DNA of 64,000 nt from Klebsormidium nitens (taxonomy: Eukaryota > Streptophyta > Klebsormidiophyceae > Klebsormidiales > Klebsormidiaceae). A program made the translations under genes and the position numbers. Positions 34,495 to 46,200 of this stretch are shown here, in pieces. The notes beneath the pieces are model-generated. The model did not search any database. It was not told the origin of the DNA and was given only the letters and a program-made list of their open reading frames with translations. Every line of letters begins with the position of its first letter. Within the stretch, counting starts at the first letter, position 1. The DNA lies in assembly GCA_000708835.1 (NCBI GenBank), contig DF237339.1, positions 22,922-86,921 on the forward strand. Direction: 5' to 3'.

Positions 34495-37400
34495 ATGGCT
34501 TCCTCTGCCGCAGTTGCCAGCGTTGGTGCCTCCTCGAGCCTGGGACTGTCTGCAAGGGGGTCTGTCAGGTCTGCCAGCAGGGCCAATGTCGCCGTCACTC
34601 CGTCGCGGTCATTCAGCAGGAGGGCCAATGCACCTGCCAGGCAGACCGCGGCAGTCGGTGCATTCTCCAGCGAGATGCACAGCGCTGCTAGGCAGGTGTC
34701 CGAGGGCTTCTTCGGAGTGAATGCTGTTGCCAGAGCCGCTGCTGCTCAGGGGCCTAAGGCCAGCAGGAGACCGATCAGGGCGCTTGTTGTGTGCAAAGTT
34801 GGGGAGAAGACTGTTGTCATCGGACTTGCTGCTGACTCCGGTTGCGGGAAGAGTACCTTCATGAGGAGGCTTACGAGCGTTTTCGGAGGGGCTGCGTCAC
34901 CCCCTAAGGGTGGCAACCCCGATTCTAACACACTCATCTCAGACACGACCACTGTGATCTGCCTCGATGATTACCATTCCTTGGACAGGGGGGGCAGGAA
35001 GAGAGAGAAGGTGACGGCCTTGGATCCTAAGGCACAGAACTTTGACCTGATGTATGAGCAGGTCAAGGCACTGAAAGAGGGCAAGGCAGTTGACAAGCCG
35101 ATTTACAACCACGTCACTGGTCTCCTGGACCCCCCAGAGAGGATTGAGTCCCCTGATATCCTTGTCATCGAGGGTCTCCACCCAATGTGAGTCTCAAATA
35201 TGCAAAGTGACAACAGTTGGTTGGCTGCATTTCAGAATGCATACTTCCACGTCGACAGCAGCTGCTGCAAAGCAAGCGCTGCATTAACCAATTCCACAGA
35301 ACTCTTGCTTGTCATTGTTTGCAGAAGGCAATGCAGCTTGTTTTCTGCCTGGTCATATCACCAACTTTGACAGGACTCGTCAGAGAAGGTCTCTCGGAAA
35401 TGAGAAAGGTTGCTGCAGCTCTTACATGCATGCAGATCTTGCTTTCTGTAAGATCAGTGATCTGTTTTACTGGTTCACTGGTCTTGCAACCTCGCCATAG
35501 AGGCCGAGGAAGCTTACTGAGACTGGTTGCTTTCTTCAAATGTCATTCTGTCAGAGTAACTGCTGCAAATGCAATGTGACCATCACCTTACATGCTTTGA
35601 TGGAGCAACTTAAAAGTAGCCGCTTGAAATGTGGTACAGGTTCGATGACCGGGTCCGTGAGTTGCTCGACTTCACCGTATATCTGGACATCAGCGATGAG
35701 GTCAAGTTTGCCTGGAAGATTCAGGTGAGCCAGATGGCTATAGACGCTTGATGCAGACACCCTCAAGTTTTAGCAATTTTAGTGACTCAAGAATGGACAT
35801 TTGGACCGAATTCTACTACGTTTGCCACTCAAATGACACGAGGCACATTTTCCATGCTTGAACATCAGTAGCAGGTGTGGAAACATTCCAAAGTTTGCAC
35901 GTTGGCACCAGGCGTGGGCTGACGGTGAAGCCACTCGTTCGAACAATGGAACTTTGCTGATGGCGCTTGTTCTTGTGGTCAGCGTGACATGGCTGAGCGC
36001 GGCCACAGCTTGGAGAGCATCAAGGCCAGCATTGAGTCCAGAAAACCTGACTTCGATGCATTCATTGGTGAGTTCTTAATCTTCCAAGATCAGACATCCA
36101 TCCTCCAGTTCCATCACTCCTCAGTTCCCTCCTGTTCCTCACCAACTATCAATAAACGTGGCGGAAAACATGCATGGTCAGATGCTCTTCTATCGTTGCT
36201 GCAATTGGCCGACTATGATGTAAGCCCTAAATGTAATGGTCGAGTCATCCAATCTTCAGCAGCAACAAAGCACCACTCTTCTGGTGGAGATGTGCCAGTT
36301 AAAGAAGTGCTCCTTTAGCGAAGGGCACAAAGCTGTGATCAATGTCGATGGTGTAAACAAATTCAAAAGGACCAAAGAAAGCGGAGCTTCTGAGGCTCAG
36401 TAGGAAGCAAACACCACAATCTGGCTTCTTCATCTAAGTTGGTGCTGGTACCCAAGTCTTCCTGAGTCTTTCAGCCAATCCTGCAGCCATTTTATAAAAT
36501 GCAAGGACTTGCAGTAACTCTACTGTGTGGAAGCAAGCAAACTCGTAACAGGGAACTTTACCATAGACGCAGATTCTTGAGTTGCTTCGGTTGCTCCACA
36601 AATGCTACAGAAAGTAGGGGTTATATGCAGCAACTTTGCCCGTTATCATGCCTCACTCTCAACTTCAACAATCTGCAAGCCTGCAAGCCACTAGCATGCT
36701 GTTCACTGTATTTAACACAGCGCAATTAGTAGACTTCCAACTTCGTTATACCCGGCGGCAACATCTTAACCCTAGGTTTTTTGTTGGGCAACTAGATGTA
36801 GATCAACTGGGACGCCGATACGCATGAGTTACAGTCTACTTGCTCTACTTGGATTGCAAGATTCTAGCTATGTTCAAACATTGAATTCCTTTCCTTGCAA
36901 AGGAAGCAAACCTGCCAATTCCTGCACCGAAGTTTCGTATGCATCAGCTATCTGAGACTCCGGGTTGCCCACAGTTGATCCGCTCATCCCAATCCTGAGG
37001 CTCCAAAAGGGAGGATATTACTTTTGCAACTTCCAGTCCTTCTGCAAAACCCTAGCTTTTCAAGACATTGAGCTGCTCCCTCGCGGTGACTTGCTCACCC
37101 CCGATAGACCCCCGCAGGATAGTTCAACTCAGTTTGTCGCCCCGAGTCCTAGATTTCCCAGCTGCTGATTCGCTCACCCCTCGCCCCCGCAGACCCCCAG
37201 AAGGAGAAGGCGGACATTGTGATCCAGGTCCTGCCGACCCAGCTCATTCCCGACGACAACGAGGGCAAGGTGCTGCGCGTGAGGATGATCCAGAAGGAGG
37301 GCGTGGAGGGCTTCGACCCCGTGTACCTGTATGACGAGGGGTCGACCATCTCTTGGATTCCTTGCGGCAGGAAGCTCACGTGCTCATACCCGGGCATCAA

Positions 37401-38502
37401 GTTCTTCTACGGGCCCGACACGTACTACGGTAACGAGGTGGGTCACCTGCTCTTAAGAGTCTCTACTTCTGCTGGTCTTTTTGTAATTCAGTCACGATGC
37501 TTCATGTTGAGAGTGATTTGCAGATCAGCCAGATTGATGTTTGTGTGAAACAATTGCTTATCAGGGGGATTATGCAAGAGGGAAAAGTGGGAAGCATGCA
37601 GCACTCGTTGCATCAGGTTCTTTGCACTTGGACCTTAAGAGTGGTTGTACAGAGTTGCATGACTTCCAATGAAAGTAAATGTTGTCCTGCTGCAAGAGCA
37701 CACGGAGCGCAGACACCCCCCAGTATCTCGAGCACGATGTCAAGAATCACGGAAGTACGGATTTTACCCCAGAATGAGCAAGTTAAACAAGTGTGCAAGA
37801 GATAAAAAGCTGGGTTACATATAGCCTCTACTTTTGTCGCTGAAAGCAAATGCTTCCACGACAACTCAAACACAGCCCTTAAAAGTCAGAGAACGATCTT
37901 AAAAACAACTCCATCGGTCCTCTAGCGCATTCACCAAAGGTTTCGGACCTTGCAGAGGAAGGACTTGGTTTGAGAAAGTGCCAGTGCGTCTGCCTTTCTC
38001 GATGCACAAATTGCAGGCGCCGCACGCTGGGCAGATTTTTAGTTGTTGTGGCGAAACAAGCAGGAGGGCGAACGGCTTCATTCAGAAGCATTTTTCTTCA
38101 CCTGTTACTGACTTTCGATATATCAAAAAAAGAAAGGAATGTTGGAGGTTTCAGAAGCGGGTAGGAGAAAAGCAGGCGTTCTTAAAGACGTTTGATGTAA
38201 TCCTTTCGATTGTCTGTTGGATCAAAAGAATCGCTCCGACTAACTCGTATGCCCTTTTCTTGCAGGTGTCCGTCCTGGAGATGGATGGGCAGTTCGATAA
38301 GCTGGAGGAGCTGATCTACGTCGAGAGCCACTTGAGCAACACATCCTCAAAGTTCTACGGGGAGATCACGCAGCAGATGCTCAGGCATGCGGACTTCCCT
38401 GGGTCTAACAACGGCACCGGCCTCTTCCAAACCATCGTTGGGTTGAAGATTAGGGAAGCGTACGAGAAGCTCGCAAAGAAGGCCGTGGCTGTCACCGTAT
38501 AA
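34495..38502 (+). CDS. PRK: Phosphoribulokinase, plastid Calvin-Benson cycle
   Basis: PRK phosphorylates ribulose 5-phosphate to ribulose 1,5-bisphosphate in the chloroplast stroma and is switched by thioredoxin and by the CP12-GAPDH complex. Five exons (34495-35186, 35640-35724, 35983-36067, 37193-37437 and 38266-38502) join in phase, giving 447 residues. Residues 1 to about 100 are Ser/Ala/Arg-rich, typical of a transit peptide. The P-loop GLAADSGCGKST starts near residue 110. Regulatory Cys117 and Cys156 (in TTVICLDDYHSLDR) are 39 residues apart, the same spacing as Cys16 and Cys55 of the mature spinach enzyme. The C-terminal pair Cys345 and Cys351 (WIPCGRKLTCSYPG) used in CP12 binding is also present. 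Other family motifs are YNHVTG, VIEGLHPM, and YVESHLSNTS near the C-terminus. Codon use is strongly GC3-biased, as expected for high expression. Confidence 0.97.
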
Positions 38503-39003
38503 GTTCGGTACTTAGTTGTGCTTATAACTCTGAGTTGCCCCGTTGCTGACGGGTTGACGATTTCCACCTTGTGGAGAAGATCTGGGTCGATCTGCGTTGA
38601 TAGTGCAATCACAGCAAGTCTTTCTGACTTCTACCGTAGATTGCATTAGGTCGATTGCAAATGAAGCCGAAGTTTTGCTCGGCGGCAGACTATTTGTCAC
38701 GAAACCTTGCGTTTGTATGTTCAGTCCACGCTTGACATGGGAACGTTGTGAGCGGCTACTATGAAGGGGATTTACGACAAGCTGCATCGAGCCATCATGT
38801 GCTCAGTTGTTGCCATCATTATGCTTTGAGTGCTGCTTGTGCCCTTGCTGTCCGACCTAGGGCCTGGTCAACAATGTACGCGCATTGGCTGCAGCGTCGC
38901 ACATATATATGTCATGGACTACATGGCGGTCATACCATGCATGATGCACGTTCATGCATTTATTTGCCCTTCAAGTGGTCCTACTAGTAAGGTTGTATTT
39001 TTT

Positions 39004-39084
39004 GGCGCGGCCGCGCCCTTTTTTTGCAGTATGCAAGCCTCATTAAGTGCATCAATTGGTGCGCGAGCTAAAATTGGTGCGCGA
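39004..39084. repeat. T-flanked GC palindrome followed by a 13-bp direct repeat
   Basis: GGCGCGGCCGCGCC (39004-39017) is a perfect 14-base palindrome flanked by T tracts on both sides. Shortly after it, AATTGGTGCGCGA occurs twice, at 39054-39066 and 39072-39084. The unit sits immediately left of the inverted-repeat element. Confidence 0.8.
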
Positions 39085-39121
39085 TCGCTAACAGATCGAG
39101 TATAATCGACATGTGATATGT

Positions 39122-39878
39122 CACAAGCTACCTATGGTGGGTACCGGCCGAGTCGATTCCGACTCCGGCCGCCACAAAATCGATTTAGCGCGTATCGAAT
39201 ATCGTCAGTGTTACCGGCGGTTCGCGTCACGGCTACTCAGGTTTATGTTACTCGGGCGGTACAAATACTCAGAGAATTTTGCCGGGCCGTAAGTAAGTGT
39301 GAGGAGATTCTTAAACAGTGTCAGGTTTTACACTTTGAGAAGGCATCAAATTGGCACGCAAAGAAGAGCCATATGCAGGCTTATAAAAACCTCTGACAAG
39401 CAGAAAAAAATGTTGGGAGAGCGTCATGAAGGCTCCTTCGAAGCTCCAACATCTTGTTATGTTGAGGACAAATCGGAAGAAGCACCATCGTGGCTGCAAA
39501 TGGCCGCCATTGCTTGCTTCTAAAAAGCGCCATTCCCTACACTCCCGTTTCCATCTTCTGCACTCTCCTTTCAAGTTAGGTACCGCGGTACTCTAGGGTG
39601 GTTCGAGTCGGAACTTCCGATCGAAACCATGATTTTCAAATTTCACGTACGGTCAGACTTGATCGGTACCGTACCGCCGGAAACTCCGGAAATTTCTGAC
39701 GACCGGATTGTCAGACAGATTCTAATTTATGAACTCGGACCGGATTCTCAAGTACCGGTCTGCACGGTCGTCAGTACCGCGTACAGTAATTGTCGCGACT
39801 CGACACACCGGTGATTCAAATTTGTGACCGGATCGTCGCGCGATCGAGACCGCCGATACCCACCATAGGTTGCTTGTG
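39122..39878. mobile_element. 757-bp non-autonomous inverted-repeat element (MITE-like)
   Basis: The left end (39122-39146, CACAAGCTACCTATGGTGGG...) and the right end (39854-39878, read on the minus strand) match at 23 of 25 positions. Weaker inverted similarity continues inward for roughly 40 bp more. The arms are full of GTACCG/CCGG-type motifs, unlike the host sequence. The centre (about 39295-39570) looks like ordinary host-type sequence and has no transposase-like frame. No clear target-site duplication is visible, so the superfamily is undetermined. Confidence 0.7.
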
Positions 39879-40275
39879 GTCGGATGATCGGAATATTACT
39901 GCAATGCATGTCATGCATGGGCCCCGCGGCGCACTAAGTTGACAGACTAGCTTGCACATGCGCGCTTATATAACATATTGCTTAAGATCCATGGCATGCG
40001 CAGCTAAATCGAGTCACGTGCATGTGGTGATCATCTCTTTGTGTGTAAAACGGAGCCGCAAGCATGCGTGGCTTTCACTTTCATTACAAAAACCATCCTG
40101 CTTCGAACATCGTAGCGGTCTGCAGAAGCTAGCAGCTTTAGAAGAGAGACTACTGTGCAAGGGTCAATTGGTAAACCTGAGTAGCAGACTTCAACATGTC
40201 AGCAAGCTTTGACGCAGTGGCCATGTCACCTCGTAAGTTTAAGATACCTATATTGCCAATCATACGTTTCTAGAG

Positions 40276-43200
40276 TCAACGATAAATATCATCCGACGAA
40301 CCGATGGGCTCACTCCGCTCCGGGCTTTCTTTCAACCGGTCCATGATTCGCGCCTGCAACTTCTGTATCTCGGCGTGCAAATCCTTTGCGCTGTCGTCAC
40401 TGTCCGAATGACTTCCAGAACCCCTTCTCTCCCCTCCCAATCCCGCTTCTAACCCGACCTCGGAAGCAGGCCCCTTGAAAAACTGCGCAATACCATCTTT
40501 CGACCTTCCTTCAGCTTCTTGACTTCTCCTCAGAATTGGCTGCGTGAAAGTTCGTTTGGGGGAGATTTCCCTCCGGGCTGCTTGCGGCGTCCACTGTGCA
40601 AAGCCGGCATGCTGTGCACCGGACGCCAGCGCCTGGCGAGTCCGCGGTTCCGGCGACCGGGAAGCGCCGTTTTCCTGCCTCGCAGTCGCCCAATTCCTGT
40701 GAACTGGACTGGTGTCCGGCTCTCCGTCTGACAGCGCACTTCGGACGCGGAGCTCGGGAGACGTGGCGCGCTGCTCTGTCGGCTGGCCGGTGTGAATGGG
40801 CCGCTGGGACGAAAGCCCCCGGTCCCGGGAGGGATCCCTCTCTGGAGACGCTCTCCTCACAAACGCGGGAGATCTATATGCACCGGCTTGCGCACTGACC
40901 GCCGGCACCTGACGCTTCTCTGGAGTGGGAGACGCAACCCCACCCGCCGCGCCCGGTTGCCTTGGCCCCGAGGCAATCGGATACGACGCATGAACAGTTC
41001 TCTTCTCGGGGGTGACAAACGGCGGCCCGGAACTCTGTACCGGGCCCCGCTCAGGGGAATGATTCGGGGACCGTGCTCTCGCCCCTCTTTCGTCGGTCTC
41101 GCCAACAGTCGAGCCCGCTTGCCGCGCGCTTCCCGGCATTCCCGTAAAAGCAATTCCGTTTCCGGGGCGTCCATTCTGCTCCGCAGCGAACCCCACAAAC
41201 CCGTTTGCCGTCGTGGGCGCCGCTTGGGCGTCGGGCGCGTGCTGCGAGGGTTCCGGCGAGCGGTGAACAGACTCGCGCGCGCGCGCAGGGGGAGGCGAGC
41301 GCGCGCGCGCGTGCAGCGCGCTGATGAAGGCGTCCGCCTTGGACTGCTCGCGCTCGCGCAGCAGGCGCACCTCGTACTCGAGCTTGCGCACCTGCGCGCT
41401 GCGACGCTCGACGGCGATGCGCAGCTCCTGGGTCTCAATCTGGTGCTTCTGGGCCTGCATGGGGGGTCAAAATACGTGGGCGATTAAGGGGGGTCCGGAG
41501 AAACGACGCGTAGGACTGAGTACGTCATAAACACGTTCTCGGGCCTCAAGCTGGTGCTTCTGAGCCTGCAGGGGGTTCCAAAATACCTGGGCGGTTCGGG
41601 GGGGGTCCGGAGAAAAGACGCGTAGAATCGACTCAAGAACACGTTTTCGGGTCTCGATCTGGTGCTTCTGGGCTTGCATGGGGGGACAGACTACCTGAGT
41701 GATTAGAGGGGGTCGGAGAAAAGACGCGTAGGATCGAGTCATAGACTGTTCTCGGGTTTTGATCTGGTGCTTCTGGGCCTGCAGGGGGGGACAGAATACC
41801 TGGGTGATTAGAGGGGGTCGGGAAAAAGACGCGTATATCTGATTCATGAACATGTTCTCGGTTCTTGATCTGGTGCTTCTGGGCCTGCATGAGGGACAGA
41901 ATACTTGGGCGATTAGAGGGGGTTGAAGAGAAGACGCGTAGGTTCGATCCAAGAACATGTTCTCGGCTCTCAATCTGGTGCTTCTGGGCCTGCAGGGTGG
42001 ACAGAATACCTGTGTAATTAGAGGTAGGTCGGAGGAAAAACGCGTAGATTCTCATGAACATGTTTTTGGGCCTCGATCTAATGCTTCTGGGCCTGGATGA
42101 GGGGACGGAATAACTGGGTGCTTAGGGGGTTTGGAGAAAAGACGCGTAGATTCGAATTATGAACATGTTCTCGGCTCTCAATCTGGTGCTTCTGGGCCTG
42201 CATGGGGGTTCCAGAATACCTGGGCGATCGGAGGGGTTCGGAGAAAAGACGCATAGACTCGATTTAGGATCATGTTCGGGGGTCTCGATCTAATTCTTGC
42301 CCTGCAGGGGGAAAACAGATTACTTGGGTGACTAGGGGGGTTGGAGAAAAGACACGTAGATTCGGTTCATGAACATGTTCTTGGGTCTCGATCTGATGCT
42401 TCTAAGCCTGCAGGGAGTAACAGAAATGCGAGTCGGGGGTTTGGGTTGAAGTGGTGACGAACAGACTTTGATTGATAAGCAAGTTCCCGGTTCTCAATTG
42501 GTGCTATCAAGGATCCCAGGGGAAAGATACGTGAGTGACCTTAGGGGGGTGGAAGTAAGAGAACCGCGGGTCTTGATTCAGTATTTGGGGCCTGCAGGGA
42601 GGATCGAAAAGCGAGTATTTGGAGAAGGAATTCAAGCAGATGGGTACCAAACAAAGCCCACCTCTCAAACGTTGTACGACTGGCTCAGTGTCGGGTCCCT
42701 AAAGGCAAAACACTCGAGCTGATTTCCACTGAAAACGCATTCCCACAACTGGCTCAGTGCCGGTTCCTTCAACGTAAAACATTCGAGCCGGTTCCCGCTG
42801 GGAGCGCATTCCCACCTCCTGCTGATACTGCCGCGCCTGCGCCTCCAGCTCGCGTATCCTGATTTCGCGCGCATCCACCGCGTCGCGCAGCGTCTGATTG
42901 GCCGCCGCCACCTTCCGCTGCATTTCTCCCAGGTCTAGTTCGCCCGCCTGCCGCTCGGCTTCCAGGGCCGCCACGTGGCGGTCCTTCTCGTCCAGCATTT
43001 GCCGCAGCGAGGCCGCGATCTCGAGCGCATTCGTCAGCTTCTCTTGAGAATTCGCCGCGGCCGCGTCTAGCCGTTCGGACGCCTCTTGAAGCGCCTGCGG
43101 ACAGGGCGGACAAACCTTCAGAGTCTAGAATTGTAAAGCTTCGGACGTCCTTTGGATCTGCACGCCTTGGGAAATTGTGATGTTGGCTTTGAACAAATGG

Positions 43201-46200
43201 CGCTTAGCAAACGCCTCCAATAAGCCGTTCGGACGCATCTTGAAGCGCCTGCGGACAGAGTGGGAAGGATCCTCAGATTGTGGCCTTGTAAAACTTCATT
43301 CTTCTAAATCTGAATGAACTGGCATTTTGGAGTGGGAACCTGTTATGTCGGCTTTTGAATAAAACCACGCTCAGATAAGCGGGGAAAGAGTTGGAGAGAA
43401 CTGCTCCACGTCTTCCATGACCCGTTTGAGACGAGATCAATCAGCGCTGCCTTAAATGGAAACACGACTGAGTCCATTATCTATCGATTTGCTAGTCTTC
43501 TGGCAGATGCCCACGCTTTATTGACGCTTACGACTTCGTAGCCCTTCCACCCCTCCCCTCTCTTCGGACACAGGCGGAGTTCAAAGGACTGAAAGGGGCG
43601 GGAAATGCACAAGACCGTTGTGGCTACCTTCTATCTTTCGACGTCAAAAGCTGGACATTGTAGATCCGCTGCTACTGAAAGGTCATGCCAGTCGAACCAT
43701 TCCATCCGGAAATCTGTCTTGTCTGCCCATCGCTAAACTTCGCAAACTGGACTTGGTCCAAAGGTCGGACGAATCGTGTCATCGGACGGCTGCGATACAA
43801 TCTAGCCGCCATAAATCCCCTGCGGTTCGCCCGGATGCTCACAGGCTTAAACTCAAGTAAGATAAGAATAAGCCAAGATAATACCAGTAAGCTCCGACTA
43901 ATACTAAAAGCCGGTAACCCAAACAGGTACCTGCTCCGCACCCACCCTAACCACCAAACTAACTCTACCCGTCCCAGTGCGGTTACCTCAAAAATTTCTC
44001 GGCTTATCATTTATTTTTGTTGAGTTAAATCTCACAGCGCTTACCTGTTCGCACGCTTCGAGCTGCGCCCCTTTCTCTTCCACTTCGCTTCTCAGCCCCT
44101 CCAGTTCTTTGCTTAAACCCTGAACCTCCAGCTGGTGCCGCACCTCCGCCGCCGTGTCTTCCTCGTTGCGCCCCGCAAGCGCGCGCTGCAGGGCCGCGAT
44201 CTCATCCTGGAGCGCGCGGGCACGCGAGCGCGCGTGGTCCGCGTCGGCGCGCAGGCTGCTCTCCAGGACCGCGCCGTCTTCCAGGGACCTGGATCAATGG
44301 TGTTCTTTCAGCCAGGGTTTCTTGTATTCATCGAGCAAGAAAAACCCACCTTTCGGAGTCGAGCAAGGACATGAAGGGCGCGATCTTTTGTCGAGTAGTT
44401 ACAGACATCATAGAAGCAGTGTCGCTGTCAGAACAGAGATGATATTGCCACTTGTTACTGGAGCGTCCATAAAATCTGTCCACAGTCGCCGCTGTAGAAT
44501 TCTGCGCGTCTTAAGTAAACCGGAACCACTCAACGTGCACGATTCTGGCTGCGCCCAATTTTAGAAAAGGTGCCTTGGCCCACACCAACGTCCCGGTTTG
44601 CTCCGACCAGATGCGTGCAGCAGAGACAACCACAGTTCGAACTTTTCATGCCAGACTCTAAACTTTTCATTTTGACGGAAACAGTAGCGGGCTGCTTCTG
44701 GGTCCTCTGCAGGCTTGTACTTGGCGTCAAACCAAGCAACCTTCAGTTCAGCTTCGAAACCTCTTGGACTCCGGGACCGCATGCAGTTTTGCCCTAGTGC
44801 TTTTTTCTCAGCACAATGTGAAGCTCGACCCTGTCGGTACGTACCGCTGGAGGTCCTCGTTCTTGTCACGCTGCTCCTTAATAACGCTCTGCAGCTGCGC
44901 GAACTCCGTCGAGAGCGCGTGCAGGCGGTCGATGAGCTGCAAGTTCTCCAAATCGACGGCGGAGATGCGAGCGGCCTGCTCCTCGCACTTGGCCTGCAAC
45001 AAAAGAGGGACAGTTGGAAAGCTGAGCAAAGCGTCTCTTATCTTTGACGCGAAGCGACCTTGACTGATATATCCCGGATGGTTTCTCATTGCAGAGGTCT
45101 GAGAGCTTTGGCTAATGTGCTGCTCAGTCCTCTGTGGGATGGCCCGACCGATGAAGAGGTGAACTGCACGCTGGCCGTTCAGATCCATAAATCAGCTTTG
45201 CATTGTTTCAGAACTACGTGATAAGATGAAGAGGACCATTCAATTCGAAGCGCAGGCTCTAACCAACACGTTACCCAACTACAGCACACTTTTCTTGACG
45301 AAGAGAGAGGAACGGAGCCGTTCAGAAGCCCGCTCCGTGGCATCAACCACGCGCACTATTTCCTCTCGACCATTTTCAGCCGTTGATCTCCTCACCTGGC
45401 TCTCCACGTACTCGTTGTGCACCGTCAGATGCACGTCCCGCAGCCCCTCGTACACGGACATGCGCCACGCCACAAAGAACCGCCGCGCGATGCCCCGTTC
45501 TCTCCTCTCCCTCAGAAGCTGCTCCACTCTCCGCCTCTGCCGCTTCACAACACAAACCTCCCACCATTCCTCCAGCGCGCAACGCAACGCTCGTTTTTCC
45601 CGTCGCCGCGCATGCGCGCTCGCGCGCTTTTCCAAAACGCTCTTGACCAAGCACTGCCGGTGGTAGTCTTTCCAGCGGGCCAGGAACGAACGCAGCAGCG
45701 CGCGCTGCCCGTCCCGGACCGCGCGCTTCTCGGCGCGCGAAACCTCCAAACCCTGGCGCCAGGCCGCCCACGCCGCCGCCCGAAGCGCGCTCAGATAGTG
45801 CGCGAACGCGCGCGTGTTGGCAGCGCGCGCGCGCTTCTTGCGCGCCACAACGTTAACCCACGCTTTCATGCAGACCCTGGTCAGGACCACCGCTCGTAAG
45901 CGGTTCCCTTTCTTCCGGGCTTCTCTTTCCGCTCGAATCTCCAACAGAGCATCGTGCCACCGGCGGAATTGGTGGTCCAAGAAGCACCGCTCGGCCAACG
46001 CCTGCCTGCCACGTGTCTCCACCTTGTGCTGCCGGTACTCGAACCACGCCTCAAACCCGCGCTGGGTTAAGCTCCGGTTAGCCATCTTAACCGCGGTCGC
46101 TTTCCGCTCCGATTTCAAGACCTTCGCATCCACCCCGTCTTCCCAAGCCCTAAACGCACGCCGCAGAAGCGACCGCCGGTTCTGCGCGTTCGCTCGAGAT

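Larger units (their letters stand above)
38503..40275. other. Convergent intergenic gap 4
   Basis: The gap lies between the PRK and Sfi1-like 3' ends. It holds two palindrome-rich islands, about 38820-39120 (ACATATATATGT, CATGCATGATGCACG) and about 39880-40080 (CATGTCATGCATGGG, TTATATAA, CCATGGCATGCGC). An inverted-repeat element lies between them at 39122-39878. No coding region is supported. Confidence 0.6.

Noticed and set aside
40792-41487. 231-codon plus-strand frame opposite the last Sfi1-like exon
   Set aside because: It is a composition shadow of the Arg/Ser/Pro-rich tail, with no motif and no splice partners.
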